Assembly (NCBI GenBank): GCA_963585895.1
Contig: OY757904.1
Coordinates: 28,111,073 to 28,175,072 of the forward strand
Origin: Sepioteuthis lessoniana
Lineage: Eukaryota; Mollusca; Cephalopoda; Myopsida; Loliginidae
Length of the DNA stretch: 64,000 bases
Direction of reading: 5' to 3'
Of the stretch, positions 34,239 to 46,294 are shown piece by piece; positions within the stretch are counted from its first letter, which is position 1; each line of letters opens with the position of its first letter. The notes under the pieces were generated by a model. It saw only the letters and a list, made by a program, of their open reading frames with translations. It was not told where the DNA came from and searched no databases. A program made the translations under genes and the position numbers.

Positions 34239-35790
34239 TGTCTACACGATTATGAATTTTTCCTCGTTCATAAATACTAACCCTATTCACTCTCAGTGAG
34301 ACATCCTCACTGCAGAGTGGAACGTATCACGTGGTGTCCCACTGAGAAGATAGAAATAAGATTACTACTATCTTCGTGTTCGAATTAACAGTAGCAAGCC
34401 GCCAAAGAATGACCGTTAAGAAAGAATGTGGGTTACAGTGGAGACCAACAGATGTTTGTACTTGGTGACCTCACTCGGGTCGCCTGACACGGGAAGGAAG
34501 AAGGTAGAAGCCAAACGATTGGCTGGGACCCCTAAAACGGAAGTGGGGACTCCTTCACGTCAGCGGAAATAGATAATAAGAAAATCAGTTGTTGGACAGG
34601 GTTCGTGGGGGACGGAACTAAAGCCAAGAACTCCGGGTAAAAGAAGAGCCCGTAAAAGAAGAAAGATTCTCCACAGGAATCCATCTAAATAAGATAAGTA
34701 ACTTTGGGACTGTTTCTCCTTATACCCAATTTTATATACCCTCTCTCTCTCTCTCTCTCTCTAGTTGAAGAAAGACTGAAAACGAAAGAAAAGAAAAGAA
34801 GAAAGACATTTATGTTCATGGACTATTCATTTATGATATATTTGACACGTTAAAGGTGTATATCTATGTGTAGTAAAAGATTGATATATTTTAATGTTCC
34901 CACGTGCTTGAAGTTGTTATTTGCAGCGTCTTCTACGAATTTGTTATTTCATGTTTCTTTTTTCAGCTTCTATTCGCCTTATGATATGCTCGCTTAAAAT
35001 TGTCCTATAAATTCCTTTAAAATATCACACGGGAAACCGGAATTGCCGACTACTACAATATAATATTATTACGTCTAAACCTAGCGGTCCATATCTTCCA
35101 TTGTTCTAGGGGAGGAAGACTAGTGGCCTTGGTCGGTGTGTGGATAGTGGGAAATTTGGAAACCCCTTGCCAGCGGCGGTCAGTCTAGCCATAAATTAAT
35201 CCCCCACCTAATATGCCAGTTTCTATATGCCTGAGGATAAACTCTGAACGAGGACTTATTCGACAAGGGATCAAGTGCCAGTCTGTCCCGTCTTCACACG
35301 TGCGAAAATAAAGTCCCGTTTTGGGATTTTAGTGAATTTCGCGTCACAAACGTTTGCACTAATCTCTCGGAAGCGTTTGCACTATTCTCTTGGTCGGCAG
35401 CGTTGGTCGGCACAAGGATCTGGTCGGGTGTGTCTTGGTTCCAGTGGCAGTCTGTGGAGGTGTGCCTTGACAGTCATCCTCGAGCCTCAGGGGGCCATCC
35501 CCGAGGCCATAACCCCGGCGCCTGAGTCACCCCTTTTTAGAGGAATGCCAACGAGGCCCGACGTATTTTTAGAGCCACCTAAAAATAGGCATTTTGCATT
35601 ACTCGTCCGGTTGTTGGAACGTACGCATATACAGACTTCCTCCTAGCAGTCGGAAATGAGTTATCAGACGGATACTTAAACCTGCTGTACTAACACTCTT
35701 ATTTTGTATATATGCTTTGTTATTCAATACACTTGTTCTATCTACTTTCTCCTCTTCCATGTCTTCTTTATGGTCCCTAACAGGCCACGA
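34239..35790. mobile_element. LTR-like insertion inside LINE copy p1
   Basis: A segment of about 1.55 kb, clearly richer in GC than the LINE on both sides. Its outermost bases can be read as TGTC...GACA, and a CCCTAACA motif lies just inside the right end. An AATAAA lies near 35306 on the plus strand. A 123-codon open frame at 35275-35646 matches nothing that I know. Strand, exact ends and target duplication are unresolved; a solo LTR is the best guess. Confidence 0.4.
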
Positions 35791-36160
35791 CAGTTAGTGA
35801 ACTACTAAGGACTGAAAACAGAATTGGAACAGTTATAGAACAGAGGATAAATCGAGAAATCTCAATTACAATTTTGTTGAAATCAGCCAGAATCCCGAGG
35901 AGAGTCCTGAAGACATGTGGAGATTCGACAAGTACTTTGGCCTTTTCATAGGTCGAAGAAAGCTATGGAAAATGAAGTTAGCGTTAATAACAATTGCTAT
36001 TCGTGTACCTGGAAAGGGGACGGGAAAGAATCAAGACCATCAGGCCGCAGTTTTGTTGAGATCGGCCCAAATACTCAGAAGAGTCAAGGAAAAACTATTG
36101 AGACTTGCTGTCACTTAGACTCCAGCAAAATACTACTATCTAACGATGGTGTGAAATAAT
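35791..36160 (+). mobile_element. R2/R4/Dong-like LINE copy p1, 3' end
   Basis: Continues the LINE after the insertion. AVLLRSAQILRRV and LLRLAVT correspond to the LLRSARILRRVLE block near the family C-terminus. It ends near GAAATAATCGCAAGG without a long TAA tail. The next copy follows at once. Confidence 0.65.
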
Positions 36161-36169
36161 CGCAAGGAG

Positions 36170-38185
36170 CAGAAAAAATTATGGCAATATCTTGATCAAG
36201 GAAAACCTTAAAAAGAACAATTACAAGCGCCTATAGATCGGTAATGTATCTACCTAAGATGTAGAAAATACTGACAGCACAATTTAAAGAAGAGACTAAT
36301 AACTCACCTGTATGCCATAGACTATTTTCTAAAGAACAGAAAACAAGCGACAAGGTAACAACAGGAATTGTTGAGCAACATTACATTGATCAGCACATAC
36401 TAATGGAAACCAGGATAGAATAAAAAATGTAGTCATGATGGATTGGGTGCAAAAAAAACCACCTATGATATAGTCCTCCCAACGTGGATAATAGAATTTC
36501 TGAAAAAGTACATCTTATCTGGCGAAGTCACAAACTTCATCACTCTAGGCATGAAGAACTAAAAAGCTGATTTAACAATAGGTGAAAAAAACTTTAATTG
36601 AGGAATAAAATACATATAGGTATCTATCAAGGAGATCGCTGGCGCCATTACCTTTTTCTAATAGAAATGATTCCATTCATTTACATACTTATGAACTGCA
36701 CTGAGGACTGCAAATTAGCAAAACTAAAGAGAAAATGTTAATCAACTAAGGTACATGCATTATATCAAGCTATTGACAAAAAAAAAAAAAAAATGAAAAA
36801 TGCACGAACAATCTGATAAAAATAATAAGAATATACTAACAGGATTTAGGAATTGCATTCAGCATAGAAAAATGTGCCTTGCTTATGAAGAAATGTGAAG
36901 TAAAAAAACGAATGAAGAACTAGAACTACTGAATCAAAAACATTAGGATGCTTAAAGAAACGTAAATTATAGGTACTTGGGAATATTGTAGACTGAGAGT
37001 TTACAACCTTATATGAAAAAAAGAAGAATACCCCTGAAGAATGAGAAAAAAGATACTTGAAACGAAGGTCTGCAGCAGAAATTTCATCAAAGAGTTAAAC
37101 ACCATGGCATCGACCTTGTAAGATATCTAGGACCATTCTTAAAATTGACAATGGTGAACTCAGGCAAATGCACGAATAAACGAGAAAGTTACTGACTATG
37201 CACAAAGCTTTACATCTGAAGGATGACCTAGTTTTTTTGTGTCAAGGAAAGAAGAAAAAGGATTCAGCTGCATTGAGAATGGCGTTGATGCATCAATATG
37301 GGCAATGGAGGAGGAAAATGGGAAGAAAATCCTCTGTAAGAATATTTCAAGCGTCAAATTGGTGAAATGCAACATGAAAAGATCAAGTCATTAAAACAAA
37401 AGGGAACATTTCAGGAGAAATTGAGTCTGTTCTAATAGCAACAGTAAATGACGTTATAAGGAACGTTTTATTTAAGCGGAATTCGATAATACATAACAGA
37501 AAAAGCAATGTAGGTCATGAGAAAAAACTGATGAAACGTTTAATTTCATTATAAACGAATTTGATAGAATAGCTATAAAGGACTGGAACTCTTGTTACAA
37601 CTGAGTGGGGTGGGTGATCCACAGGAAATTTTGTTAGAAATTACCTGTTGACCATACACCAAAATCGTAAATGCGCAAGTCAGAATTATTCCAAGAATAT
37701 GAGACTTATACAATTCTCTGGGTCTTTCTGATATGAATAGATCGCATTATGCCGTCGGGAAGACAAGACCAAGTGTTAAAAAATACACAAAAAAAGGAGA
37801 GAGAACATGCTGTCTTATGAATTTTGGGTTCCAGCGGACCGCAGAGTGGTAATGACAGAGAACAAAGTGATAAATAAATAATTGGGCCTTACAGTAGAAA
37901 TAAAACACAGCATAACCTGAGGCCGATGGTGCTAATAAATGTATATATACATTTGGAACGTTTTCCAGAAGCTTGTAAAAAGGGACTTGATGAACTGGAA
38001 AAAAGAGGAAAAATGAAAGTCATCCAGACTTCAGCCTTGTTAAAATCGGCCAAAATAACCAGAAAAATCTAAGAAAATTGAGGAGAATTGGTGTTATGCA
38101 AACTCCAGTGAGAAACGATCCGCTGATGCTGCAATGACGAACGCACAAAGATGAAATATAATAATGATAATAATATGTTATAAAA
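36170..38185 (+). mobile_element. R2/R4/Dong-like LINE copy p2
   Basis: Longer plus-strand fossil running from the RT core to the tail. It shows RSVMYLPKM-like sequence, TTYDIVLPTWIIEFLKKY near 36470-36520, a SIEKCALLMK-like block near 36860, RYLGPFLKLTM near 37115 and SALLKSAKITRKI near 38030-38070, then an (AAT)n-type tail at about 38160-38180. Many stops and shifts; old and inactive. Confidence 0.7.
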
Positions 38186-38330
38186 ATGCTTGACCCTCAT
38201 TCAGTTTGTAGGATACTTATATTGTAAATTTGGGTGTGAAAAATCCAAGATATGTTCAAGATGCTTTCAGGCATTACCTAGAAATATAACTGAAGACCAA
38301 TACCCTAAAGAAAGGAAAGACTGATAACAT

Positions 38331-38579
38331 TATTGGCCTAATGAGTTGAGTGTTCGTCAATTGTTTGGAAGAACGATGTTCAATCCTAGGTCGAGTAATA
38401 ACAAAGACTCAAGAAATGATACTTGATACCGCCTGGCGTAACACTCAGAATTATAAGGTATATATTAAAGGTAAAGTGGGGCAATCCAGCGAAAGAGTCA
38501 CGCCCTCCCATAGACCTTGGTGTAGTAGCTATTGAGAAGGTAGCCTTCCGGTCACTCTCCACTAACGTCACCAAATTTA

Positions 38580-38580
<1 letters not shown>
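38331..38580 (+). mobile_element. SINE-3 copy
   Basis: A-box region TTGGCCTAATGAGTTGAGTG and B-box region GATGTTCAATCCTAGG, followed by the shared body GATACTTGATACCG. It ends GTCACTCTCCACTAACG and then (TA)n at 38583-38610, the same arrangement as at 10641. Confidence 0.8.
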
Positions 38581-38612
<32 letters not shown>

Positions 38613-39639
38613 AAAGTCATTCATAGCATTATTTCAGGAGTTTTAAAATGCCAACCGGCTTAAATTGGCGATGAAATATTCAAGTAGATATTGGTTTATT
38701 TATTTCGACAATCCAAATCACGCAAGAAGCATTGGAAAAAAAAATGATTTAGTTGAAGATGATATCGAGAAATTCCTAATGCCAGTTATTATGTCGGCTA
38801 TTTTCACATAAACAAGACAAATCTGCGGTGGACAGATAATAATTTTTTTTATATAATAATAATGTTGTCATAGATATTCTTAAATATGAACCTGAAATAA
38901 ACTTCGGGCTAAAAATCTTCACAAACAATTATAATTTTGATGCACACGTATATTTTTCTGCCATTTTCCAAGTCAGTAATGTGTTTCGATTCCCTATTAA
39001 TATGATTCAATTTTTTCGATTTTCTGACTGCAAATTATTGTGAAAAAAGCTCCATTTCTATGAAAAAAATAATCCAATTTATTTGATTAGCTTTCACAGT
39101 TTATTTTCCAGTTTTTTCTCACATATGTCACTGCTGTTATCTTTTTCCTTTAGCAAATAGGAATCAAATTATAGTCCACTTTATTAGAAAAATTAAAATA
39201 TAATCTATGCAATAAAATCTTAGATAACAATTCAGAGGAAAATTATTGACAGCCAAATCAAATATCCTATCTTGGGGAACATTATTTCCTTTTAAATTTC
39301 GAGCAAAGTAAACACAGAATGAACACCGTCGTCACCGTGACAAAGGTGTCTTAGAAAATCAATTAGGTGTGTATATACGGCTGAACTTGATCTATAATAT
39401 TCGGCAAAAATACTGGAAGAAAATATAAATAGATCCCAATACTACAGTCAATGATCTCAGAGCAATTAGTATTCATTGAAAAACTAGCGAAAAACACTTC
39501 AATGGATGATCCTAAATGATATAAAAGAAAGAAACTTCTATAATCTCACCCTTTCGAAATGTCTTTCTAAACGGTTCTATGTGGCAACCATAAGCAAATA
39601 GGAACTCATTATTGATAACAGCTATCCCTGTCGGTAAAG
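38581..39639. other. (TA)n tract, then no recognisable feature
   Basis: (TA)n to about 38610, then about 1 kb of AT-rich sequence with no assignable content. Confidence 0.5.
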
Positions 39640-39830
39640 CTAACGATAGTCCCTGCAGAGGTGTAAGATACCCACCAACAGGTTTCCTGGGTATGACACA
39701 AAACTACTGAGGCTCCAGTTATAGAGTTAGGGCAGAGAACAAAATACACTTTGTTACCAATACTTCATGGTCCATCATAATCCTTGAAGTTGCACCAGTT
39801 AATATCCCATTTACATATCAAGTAGATCTG
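39640..39830 (+). repeat. Repeat Y head fragment
   Basis: CCCTGCAGAGGTGTAAGA, CCTGGGTATGACAC, TGAGGCTCCAG and GAAGTTGCACCAGTTAAT follow head order. The body is missing or unrecognisable. Confidence 0.5.
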
Positions 39831-40220
39831 TATAAAAAAAAATATTTGTATTCCACTGGACTGAGTTAAAAAAAATTCTCAGGACGCATCTCCACAAAAA
39901 TGTAAATATGAATGTGAAATGAACAGGATTCCCTAACTAGACGGGTAGATATGCCATTGAAATCCATCAGTCAATCACTAATTTCAGTTGAACAGAGCTT
40001 TACCATAAGATATTCATTTTTTAAGATTATTTGAAATTACCTGATATTCTACAACTGATTTTGAAGATGAAAAAAAAAAACAACATGAATTTAATAAAAC
40101 ATACTAATAAAATCTCATATACATATCAAAAGGATACATTAAGTTCAGTTACCTCTAATAAGCCGTTCGATAAATGTTCATAGCCAACTGAGAATAAAAC
40201 CCAAAACAAAGCTATATATG

Positions 40221-40227
<7 letters not shown>
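39831..40227. other. No recognisable feature
   Basis: AT-rich DNA without assignable content. Confidence 0.5.

Positions 40228-40273
<46 letters not shown>
40228..40273. repeat. (TA)n tract
   Basis: TA tract adjoining the target site of the solo LTR at 40278. Confidence 0.95.
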
Positions 40274-40276
<3 letters not shown>

Positions 40277-40277
40277 G

Positions 40278-41028
40278 TGTTGTATTGTCATCTGCTGAAT
40301 CATGCAGAAATACACATATATATATATACTGGATACATACCGACGCAATAATAACAGACGCATGATAAATACGCATGCAGAAAGACGCAAGAAAGAAGAC
40401 GCAGGAAGACTTCTTTAACAACATATTTACCTCTCACTTTATTGCAAGGGTTCGAAAGGGTTGTTCAAGGTTTGCATGTGAGAGGGTGCTAGAGACCGAA
40501 CATAAACTTCATATTTTTACCCCACTGTTATGACTGTCACGTTGTGTCTCTCTTGTTCTCTTGATGTTCAACCAGAGGCCTAGGGGTCCACTGCTGGATG
40601 CTGGCTTTCTTTATGGCATCTTCTCTGGACCCCAAACTCCATCGGGGGTTTCAAGCCCCATCGGCCTGGTGTGGCTTTCCTTACCACATCTCGTCTCTAA
40701 CTCTCTGGAATTCTACTGGCAACTGCTCTGGGACCCAACTCAACTCAATTATATAATAATTCAACGCCCACACGATCGCCCACTGGATCTTTGAAATCGA
40801 ATGTTTAATCGTCATCAAGCGGAAATAACTGTCATGCAGTTCAGAGGTTACTCTCTTCCGGTGCATTACTGTAGTGTCACAATGGGACCTTCACCTTGTC
40901 CCATATCATAAGCCTTAATCCGCCCACGCGATCTCTTTTGATTACTGGCCATTGGAATGTGTCACTTCCTTCCGGTGCATCACCTTGGAATAGCATTTTT
41001 GGGCCGGGGCGAGGGTCAAAATATAACA
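40278..41028 (-). mobile_element. Solo LTR, family H, copy 2
   Basis: On the minus strand it starts TGTTATATTTTGACCCTCGC at 41028 and ends in AACA at 40278. A perfect 4-bp duplication TCTG flanks it (40274-40277 and 41029-41032). It holds one unit of the 88-bp internal repeat (about 40640-40735) and an AATAAA on the minus strand near 40440. No internal region is attached. Confidence 0.75.
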
Positions 41029-41032
41029 TCTG

Positions 41033-41784
41033 TAGTTGTTAAGAGAGAGACAGAGTATATTATGTAAATACTGTTATCTTTTGTTTAAAAACTAAATTTT
41101 TTAATGTCTGTTAAAAAACTAAAATAGTTATAAATGAAATAGTGTTCAATACAAAACATACCATGCAGTCATATTTATACAATTTTACTTTTTACGACTT
41201 TATAATCAGTAGGTAAATGTCAGCCGAACTTCATTTGTCAAACGTATTTGTTGTGACAAGGGGGGATTAAAATGATGACACGACACAGAAATAAGTAATA
41301 AGAAATATATTGAAGGCAAATGATACATATACAAACGATAACTGGGAGAAACCCCTCCCAAGCATAACAATCAGGAATATTACCGCTCTTGGTAACAACT
41401 CGCTGAGACTGAGTTCGAGACTGCGTCTGAGACTACAACTGAGACTGCGACTGCGCAGAAGAGAGCTCAGTTGGTATATGTTACATGAGGACGAGTCCAT
41501 CTATGGGAGACACCCCAACAGTTTTGCTTAAGAATAAACAGACTATTTTTCTTCCAAGATCGGGCCAGCTAGCTTAAATTTCTAAAGTGCATAAAAGACA
41601 GTGTAATACCAATTGTTGCCTGTGCTCTTGAGACGCCCTTAAAAACCTGGAAGATAAATTGTTAGTTGTGAAACTAAAGCAAGACTCGAAACCACTTAGA
41701 CAAGAGTTCTGATATGATCAACGAGAAAGCTAAAAATACACTTAGAGACCCGGTTGTAATATAATGGCCGAGGGATTTCGTTTT
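41033..41784. other. No gene; short imperfect GAGACTGC-type repeat
   Basis: About 41403-41455 is a degenerate array of CTGAGACT/CTGCGACT-like hexamers and octamers. The rest is unassigned. Confidence 0.5.
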
Positions 41785-42210
41785 ATGCCTTTGGGTTTAG
41801 TTAGGTTGAGAACCTTTCGGCTCAGTGCATGGGTTACTTAGGTGTTTACGCGCGCACGCGGGCGGATCGGACGTCTCACTCAGAGATGTCACAAAAGCCC
41901 GAGATGGGAAACAGGGCTAGCATGTACAAATGACGTCACGCACCAGAAGAGCGTGGAGGATTTGGGGAATTTGAAGAAAGTTAATAGAATTAAGACAAGA
42001 CACCGAACGAGAAGGGTTGACTTTCGCTTGCTCGCGCAGGCCTTGGGCTGGTGTCACACGAGATGGAGGGGCAGATGAAAAGACCAGAATAGAAAGATTG
42101 TGCCTCTCTCTCCTTATGTCGAGAAACCTTTAAACTCAAAGGTAATAAAAAGTTTCGTACCTGAACTAAGAAGTTGTAAGTGTTTTTCGTGTTTCGAGAT
42201 TCCTATGTTC
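41785..42210 (+). mobile_element. Repeat Z copy 1, LTR-like
   Basis: GC-richer block homologous to 61165-61615: TTTAGTTAGG, CTCAGTGCATGGGT, GGTGTTTACGCGCGC, TTGTGCCTCTCTCTCC and GTAATAAAAAGTTTCGTACC then TGAACTAAG near the right end. An AATAAA is present in the same place in both. The length of about 430 bp, the polyadenylation signal and the lack of ORFs suggest a solo LTR, but TG...CA ends and a target duplication were not found. Confidence 0.45.
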
Positions 42211-43044
42211 TATGTTATATATATATGAATATTTTATGTCCATTTCATACATAGCCATATAATGGCTATGATACACGGTGATTTGATATTAAACCCCATG
42301 CAAAAGACATCGTAATATTTTTTTTCCTTAGCCTGTCACTGGGCAACATGAGAACAGTCAGGGAAATTCAGACTCATAATATTATAATCTTTACCCATAG
42401 ATTTCGAAAGCCTCCAAATTCAGACATTTAAATTGTCAGCAAAGCAGTTATTTTCGGTTAACTTATTTTACCTGGAGATAATACAGGGCATTCAATGAAG
42501 AACAAAAGTTTAAGAAATGATTACTGAGTCTTGTCTATTAGAGATTCCACAATATCAGACGATCAGAGTCAATTTTAAAATTTTACTAATAATAAATATC
42601 AGTTTGCTTCACCCAACCAGCTCATATTGTATATTTGTAAAAGCAACCAGCAACAAAGAAAGCGATTTTGATCCATAGTGCCTTTTATGCAGTCAGCTGG
42701 ATCAATACAGGCGGACAGTGAATTTTCTGTTTAAACAGCAACTTCATCGTCCTATTATATGTGTTCAGAATTAGAATAGCATACCTATAATTACCTTTCA
42801 CCGGTGTCAAATATTATTAGATTGATCCTTACTGTTAGTCCGTGTTCCTCCTCCTATCATCACAATCTATATCTAGGACCGGAATTCTCGCCAAACCACT
42901 TCTTTTCACAAAATAGATTAGATTCTTAGTGTCTGCAACTATCATAAACTGACCTCCACTTTGCATTAATTTTCAATTAACATATACTGTCTACAGGTAA
43001 AGCCATTTAAACTGATAGATTTGGACTATATCGAAGAGATTTTA

Positions 43045-43048
<4 letters not shown>
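42211..43048. other. No recognisable feature
   Basis: AT-rich DNA without assignable content. Confidence 0.5.

Positions 43049-43131
<83 letters not shown>
43049..43131. repeat. (CA)n(TA)n microsatellite
   Basis: (CA)n to about 43080, then (TA)n to the start of the Penelope-like element. Confidence 0.95.
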
Positions 43132-43135
<4 letters not shown>

Positions 43136-44104
43136 TTATTCGGTCCAGTTAAACCAGAGTTGGGAGTAATTCCTTCAGGAAAAGAAAATCATTCAGGAGC
43201 TGAACATTTAAATTTTCCAGTTGGAGAGCTCAATGTAATTTTTTTACAGAGCAATTTAAACAATGAAATATATCAAACTATAATTTACCCTAAAGAGAAT
43301 ATTACATATAAGAAAACTTATATCGGGTTAACATCCACTAAATGGAAGGAGAGGTATTCAAACCATAAATTTACCTTCTCCCACGACTACCTAAAACACC
43401 ATACGGCACTATCAAAACAATTCTGGCGTTTAAAAAACAAAGGGTTAACCCCTGAGATAGAATGGTCTATTTTGAAAAACTCAAATACTCCAAATAGTTT
43501 TGACGGTAGATGCAATTTGTTCTTAGAAGAGAAAATACATATTTTAATACATAAATGGCCTGATAAGTTATTAAATCAGAGAAATGATTTAATAGCTACA
43601 TGTAGACATAACACTAAATTTAAACTATAGACTAAAAAAATTTAAACACATAGAAATAAATAGTGAAACCGGACAAAAAACGTATCCAATATACACACTA
43701 GGAAAAAATAGGTAGCTAAATAAATGCTATCGCAATTAATATAAGCATTAATATTTCTCTTAAAAGTTAATTATCGAACTTAACATGAAAAGAAAATAAA
43801 TTAAACAAATAAATAAAAAAGTTATATTACCGTAATTATAACTGACGGAAGAATTTTGAAAATAAAATAAATAGGTAAATAAAAAAACGAAAATTCAATA
43901 AAACGAGGATGTAACTCCTTTAATTTCTTCTCCCTCCCCCTCCACCCCACGTGTCTATTCTGTTTTATTTATCCGTTGGATCTGAAGAAATCCTGTTATA
44001 TTTTTCTTCGTGTTTTAGGTTTAGACCAGAAATTGAAAAACAGGATGGAAATAAATTTATAATCCTAAATTAACCGGTCTTTGTTTTTTTCATAAAGAAA
44101 AAAA

Positions 44105-44107
<3 letters not shown>
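43132..44107 (+). mobile_element. Penelope-like element, RT region missing
   Basis: The element starts AGTATTATTCGGTCCAG directly after (TA)n and ends near ACCGGTCTTTG just before another (TA)n tract (44108-44143). It encodes only a GIY-YIG endonuclease-type frame (43160-43630). The RT domain expected upstream is absent, so it is 5'-truncated or internally deleted. Its ends match the 206-bp copy at 22674-22879. Confidence 0.75.
43160..43630 (+). pseudogene. GIY-YIG endonuclease domain of a Penelope-like element
   Basis: This 156-residue frame matches the C-terminal domain that Penelope-like retroelements use to nick their target. Residues 37-56 show the domain start with EIYQ and KKTYIGLTST, so YIG is at 54-56. 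KWKERYSNHK follows at 61-70, with the conserved Arg and His. LSKQFWRLKNKG lies at 84-95 and EIEWSILKNS at 99-108. CNLFLEEKIHIL (118-129) carries the conserved Glu, and LLNQRNDLIATCRH (137-150) is the usual end. The domain is open throughout, but without an RT it cannot move itself. The first 35 residues are probably non-coding element sequence. Confidence 0.8.

Positions 44108-44143
<36 letters not shown>
44108..44143. repeat. (TA)n tract between two retroelements
   Basis: A single TA tract separates the end of the Penelope-like element from the 3' end of RTE copy BD. Confidence 0.95.
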
Positions 44144-44147
<4 letters not shown>

Positions 44148-45335
44148 TGTGGTGCCGCTAGCATGGATATCCCGGACTCTATCTCGCCACTTCTCGTTAT
44201 CGTTCATCCCCTCTGGCAGGTCTTCAGGATTATATCCCGTATCCTCACATAGCTGCTCGGACATATGTACGGTCCATAAGGGTACATCACTTATGAGCTC
44301 GTCCCTGCTTTTCTAGCAGTGTCCTACATGTCTGGTTCGTCTAACTTGGATAGTTTTCGTGATGGGAAGCAGGTGGCCGTATAGTTGGTGCTTTGTGGGG
44401 TGTTGCCGCCAGGACTTACTCAATACTGCTCGCAACATTCTCGTGTAATTGCCGTCTAGCTTCTTATCCAGCTGTTTTGTTAGCATTCAAGTGGTGCATC
44501 CATACAGCAGTACAGAAATGACTGCTACCTGGAGGAAACAGCGTTTCATTTTATCGGTCAGGTCTGATTTCCATATTATCGATAACTTATCGATAGCTGT
44601 CCATACCTTCGTTAGCCGCGTGTCGATGTCTTTTTCGGTTGATGAGACACTGCTTCCTAAGTATGTGAATCTGTCCACCAGTTTCAGAGAGGTTCCCCTC
44701 AGCAGGGAAATGTCGCCAGTCTGGGTAAAGCACATATATTCAGTTTTGTGTGCATTGACATGGAGGCCAATGCTTGCGGCGACTCGTTCCAAACTATGCA
44801 GTAGTGTTTCGGCTTGGTTGGATTTTATTTACCAGTATCGCTATGTCATCGGCGTAGTCGGCGTCGGTAATTGTTTTTGTGGCGTACATCTGCTTCTTTT
44901 CTTTGTCAGCTCGAAGCCGTTTTCACTGATTTTATCTATCAATGTTCTAAGCACGTAGTCTAGAAAGATAATAAAGAGGTATGGGGCTAGCGCGTCCTCT
45001 TTAGTACTCTTGCTACAATGTCGAAGTATTCTGTGTTTCCATCCGGTGAACGTACTTTCCTTTAGGTGTTTCTATAGAGAATCGTTATTGTTGCTACGGT
45101 TTCTTTAGGTATGCCGTATGCTATTAGGATTTGTTCTATCTTCCCTCTGTGAATGGAATCGAAGGCCTTGGTAAAGTCGACGAATAGTAATGTTACCAGG
45201 AGGTTTTTTGCCCGTACGCCTTTCAGAATTCTACGGATGGTCAATATTTGTGAGGTCTTTGATCTATTTCTTCGGAAGCCATTTTGGTTTTTCCTATGGA
45301 ACGTTGTCGATTTTGGGTTCTGTGCGGTTTCGTAG
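44144..45335 (-). mobile_element. RTE-type LINE copy BD, 3' part (older host copy)
   Basis: On the minus strand it runs from the RT core to the 3' end. The frame 45367-45062 has HRKNQNGFRRNRSKTSQIL and LLFVDFTKAFDSIHRG (RT catalytic Asp), then GIPKETVATITILYRNT. The frame 44792-44487 has GLHVNAHKTEYMC, FTYLGSSVSSTEKDIDTRL and KWKSDL-like sequence; C-terminal sequence follows with stops. It stops at 45335 exactly where RTE copy C begins and continues at 48767. The two parts are one element. Confidence 0.88.
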
Positions 45336-45406
45336 TCATCATCATCATCATGTCGTGCCGCCAGCACGGATATCCTTGACCATCTCTCGCCACTTTTCCC
45401 TATCGT

Positions 45407-46291
45407 TCATCTCCTCCGGCAGTTACATCCTGTGTCCTCACATAGCTGCTGAATGTAAGTTCGGGCTGGTCGTCCTGCTTTTGCTTGGCCATATGTGGGG
45501 GTCCATAGTAGTACGTCACTTACGAGCTCGTCTTTGATTATCCAGCAGTGTCCGGCGTGTCTGGCTCGTCTGACCTGTATAGTTTTCGTGATGGGAGGCA
45601 GGTGGCTGTACAGTTGGCGTCTCGTGGGGTGTTGTCGCCAGGACTTGTTCAATATTGCTCTCAACATTCTTGTGTAGTTGCCGTCAAGTTTCTTCTCCAG
45701 CCGTTCGGTTAGCGTCCATGTAGTGCATCCATATAGCAGTATCGATAGGACCGCTGCCTGGAAGAAACTGCGCTTCATTTCATCTGTCGGGTCTGATTTC
45801 CATATTATTGAGAGCCTATCTATATCAGTCCATGCTTTCGTCAGCCGTGTGTCGATGTCGTTTTCTGTTGATGAGACGCTACTTCCTAGGTAGGTGAATT
45901 TGTCCACTAGCCTCAGAGAGGCTCCGTCTAGAGTGGTAATATTGCCCGTTTGGTTGTAACACATACATCCAGTTTTGTGCGCATTGACATGGAGGCCAAT
46001 GCCTGATGCGGCTCGTTCCAAACTATGCAGTAGCGTCTCTGCTTGATTAGGCGTATTCGCAAGTAACGCTAAGTCATCAGCGTAGTCGGCGTCTGTGATT
46101 GTTTTTGCAGGGTACCTTTTGCTTCTTTTCTTAGTCAGCTCGAAGCCATTTTCTCTGATTTTGTCGTTCGAAGCTCTAAGCACGTAGTCTAGACAGATGA
46201 TAAAGAGGTATGGGGCTAGCGTGTCTCCTTGTAGTACTCCTGCAACAATGTCGAAGTATTCCGTGTCTCCATCTGGTGAACGTACTTTCAC
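45407..46291 (-). pseudogene. RTE copy C, reverse transcriptase C-terminal half
   Basis: 294 residues in the same frame as the preceding part. VAGVLQGDTLAPYLFIICLD (about 16-35) is motif 4 and TITDADYADDLALLANTP (64-81) is the YADD active site. GLHVNAHKTGCM, FTYLGSSVSSTENDIDTRL and the C-terminal block PPITKTIQVRRARHAGHCW follow. The end is shifted out of frame after CEDTGC by a small deletion, so the usual EDLPEAMNDREEWRERVRD-type end lies in another frame. Confidence 0.9.
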
Positions 46292-46294
46292 TTT

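Noticed and set aside
35275-35646. 123-residue plus-strand protein
   Set aside because: Lies wholly inside the LTR-like insertion and shows no recognisable domain; most likely a chance frame in GC-richer DNA.
34227-35781. LTR with TGTTATGGTGACC...CCCTAACA ends
   Set aside because: The left bases align with the host LINE, so the insertion starts further right, near 34239; the inner TGTTA/TAACA match is misleading.
43980-44100. Hammerhead ribozyme in the Penelope-like 3' region
   Set aside because: A CTGAAGA motif is present, but I could not pair a CTGATGA core with a GAAA core and three stems.
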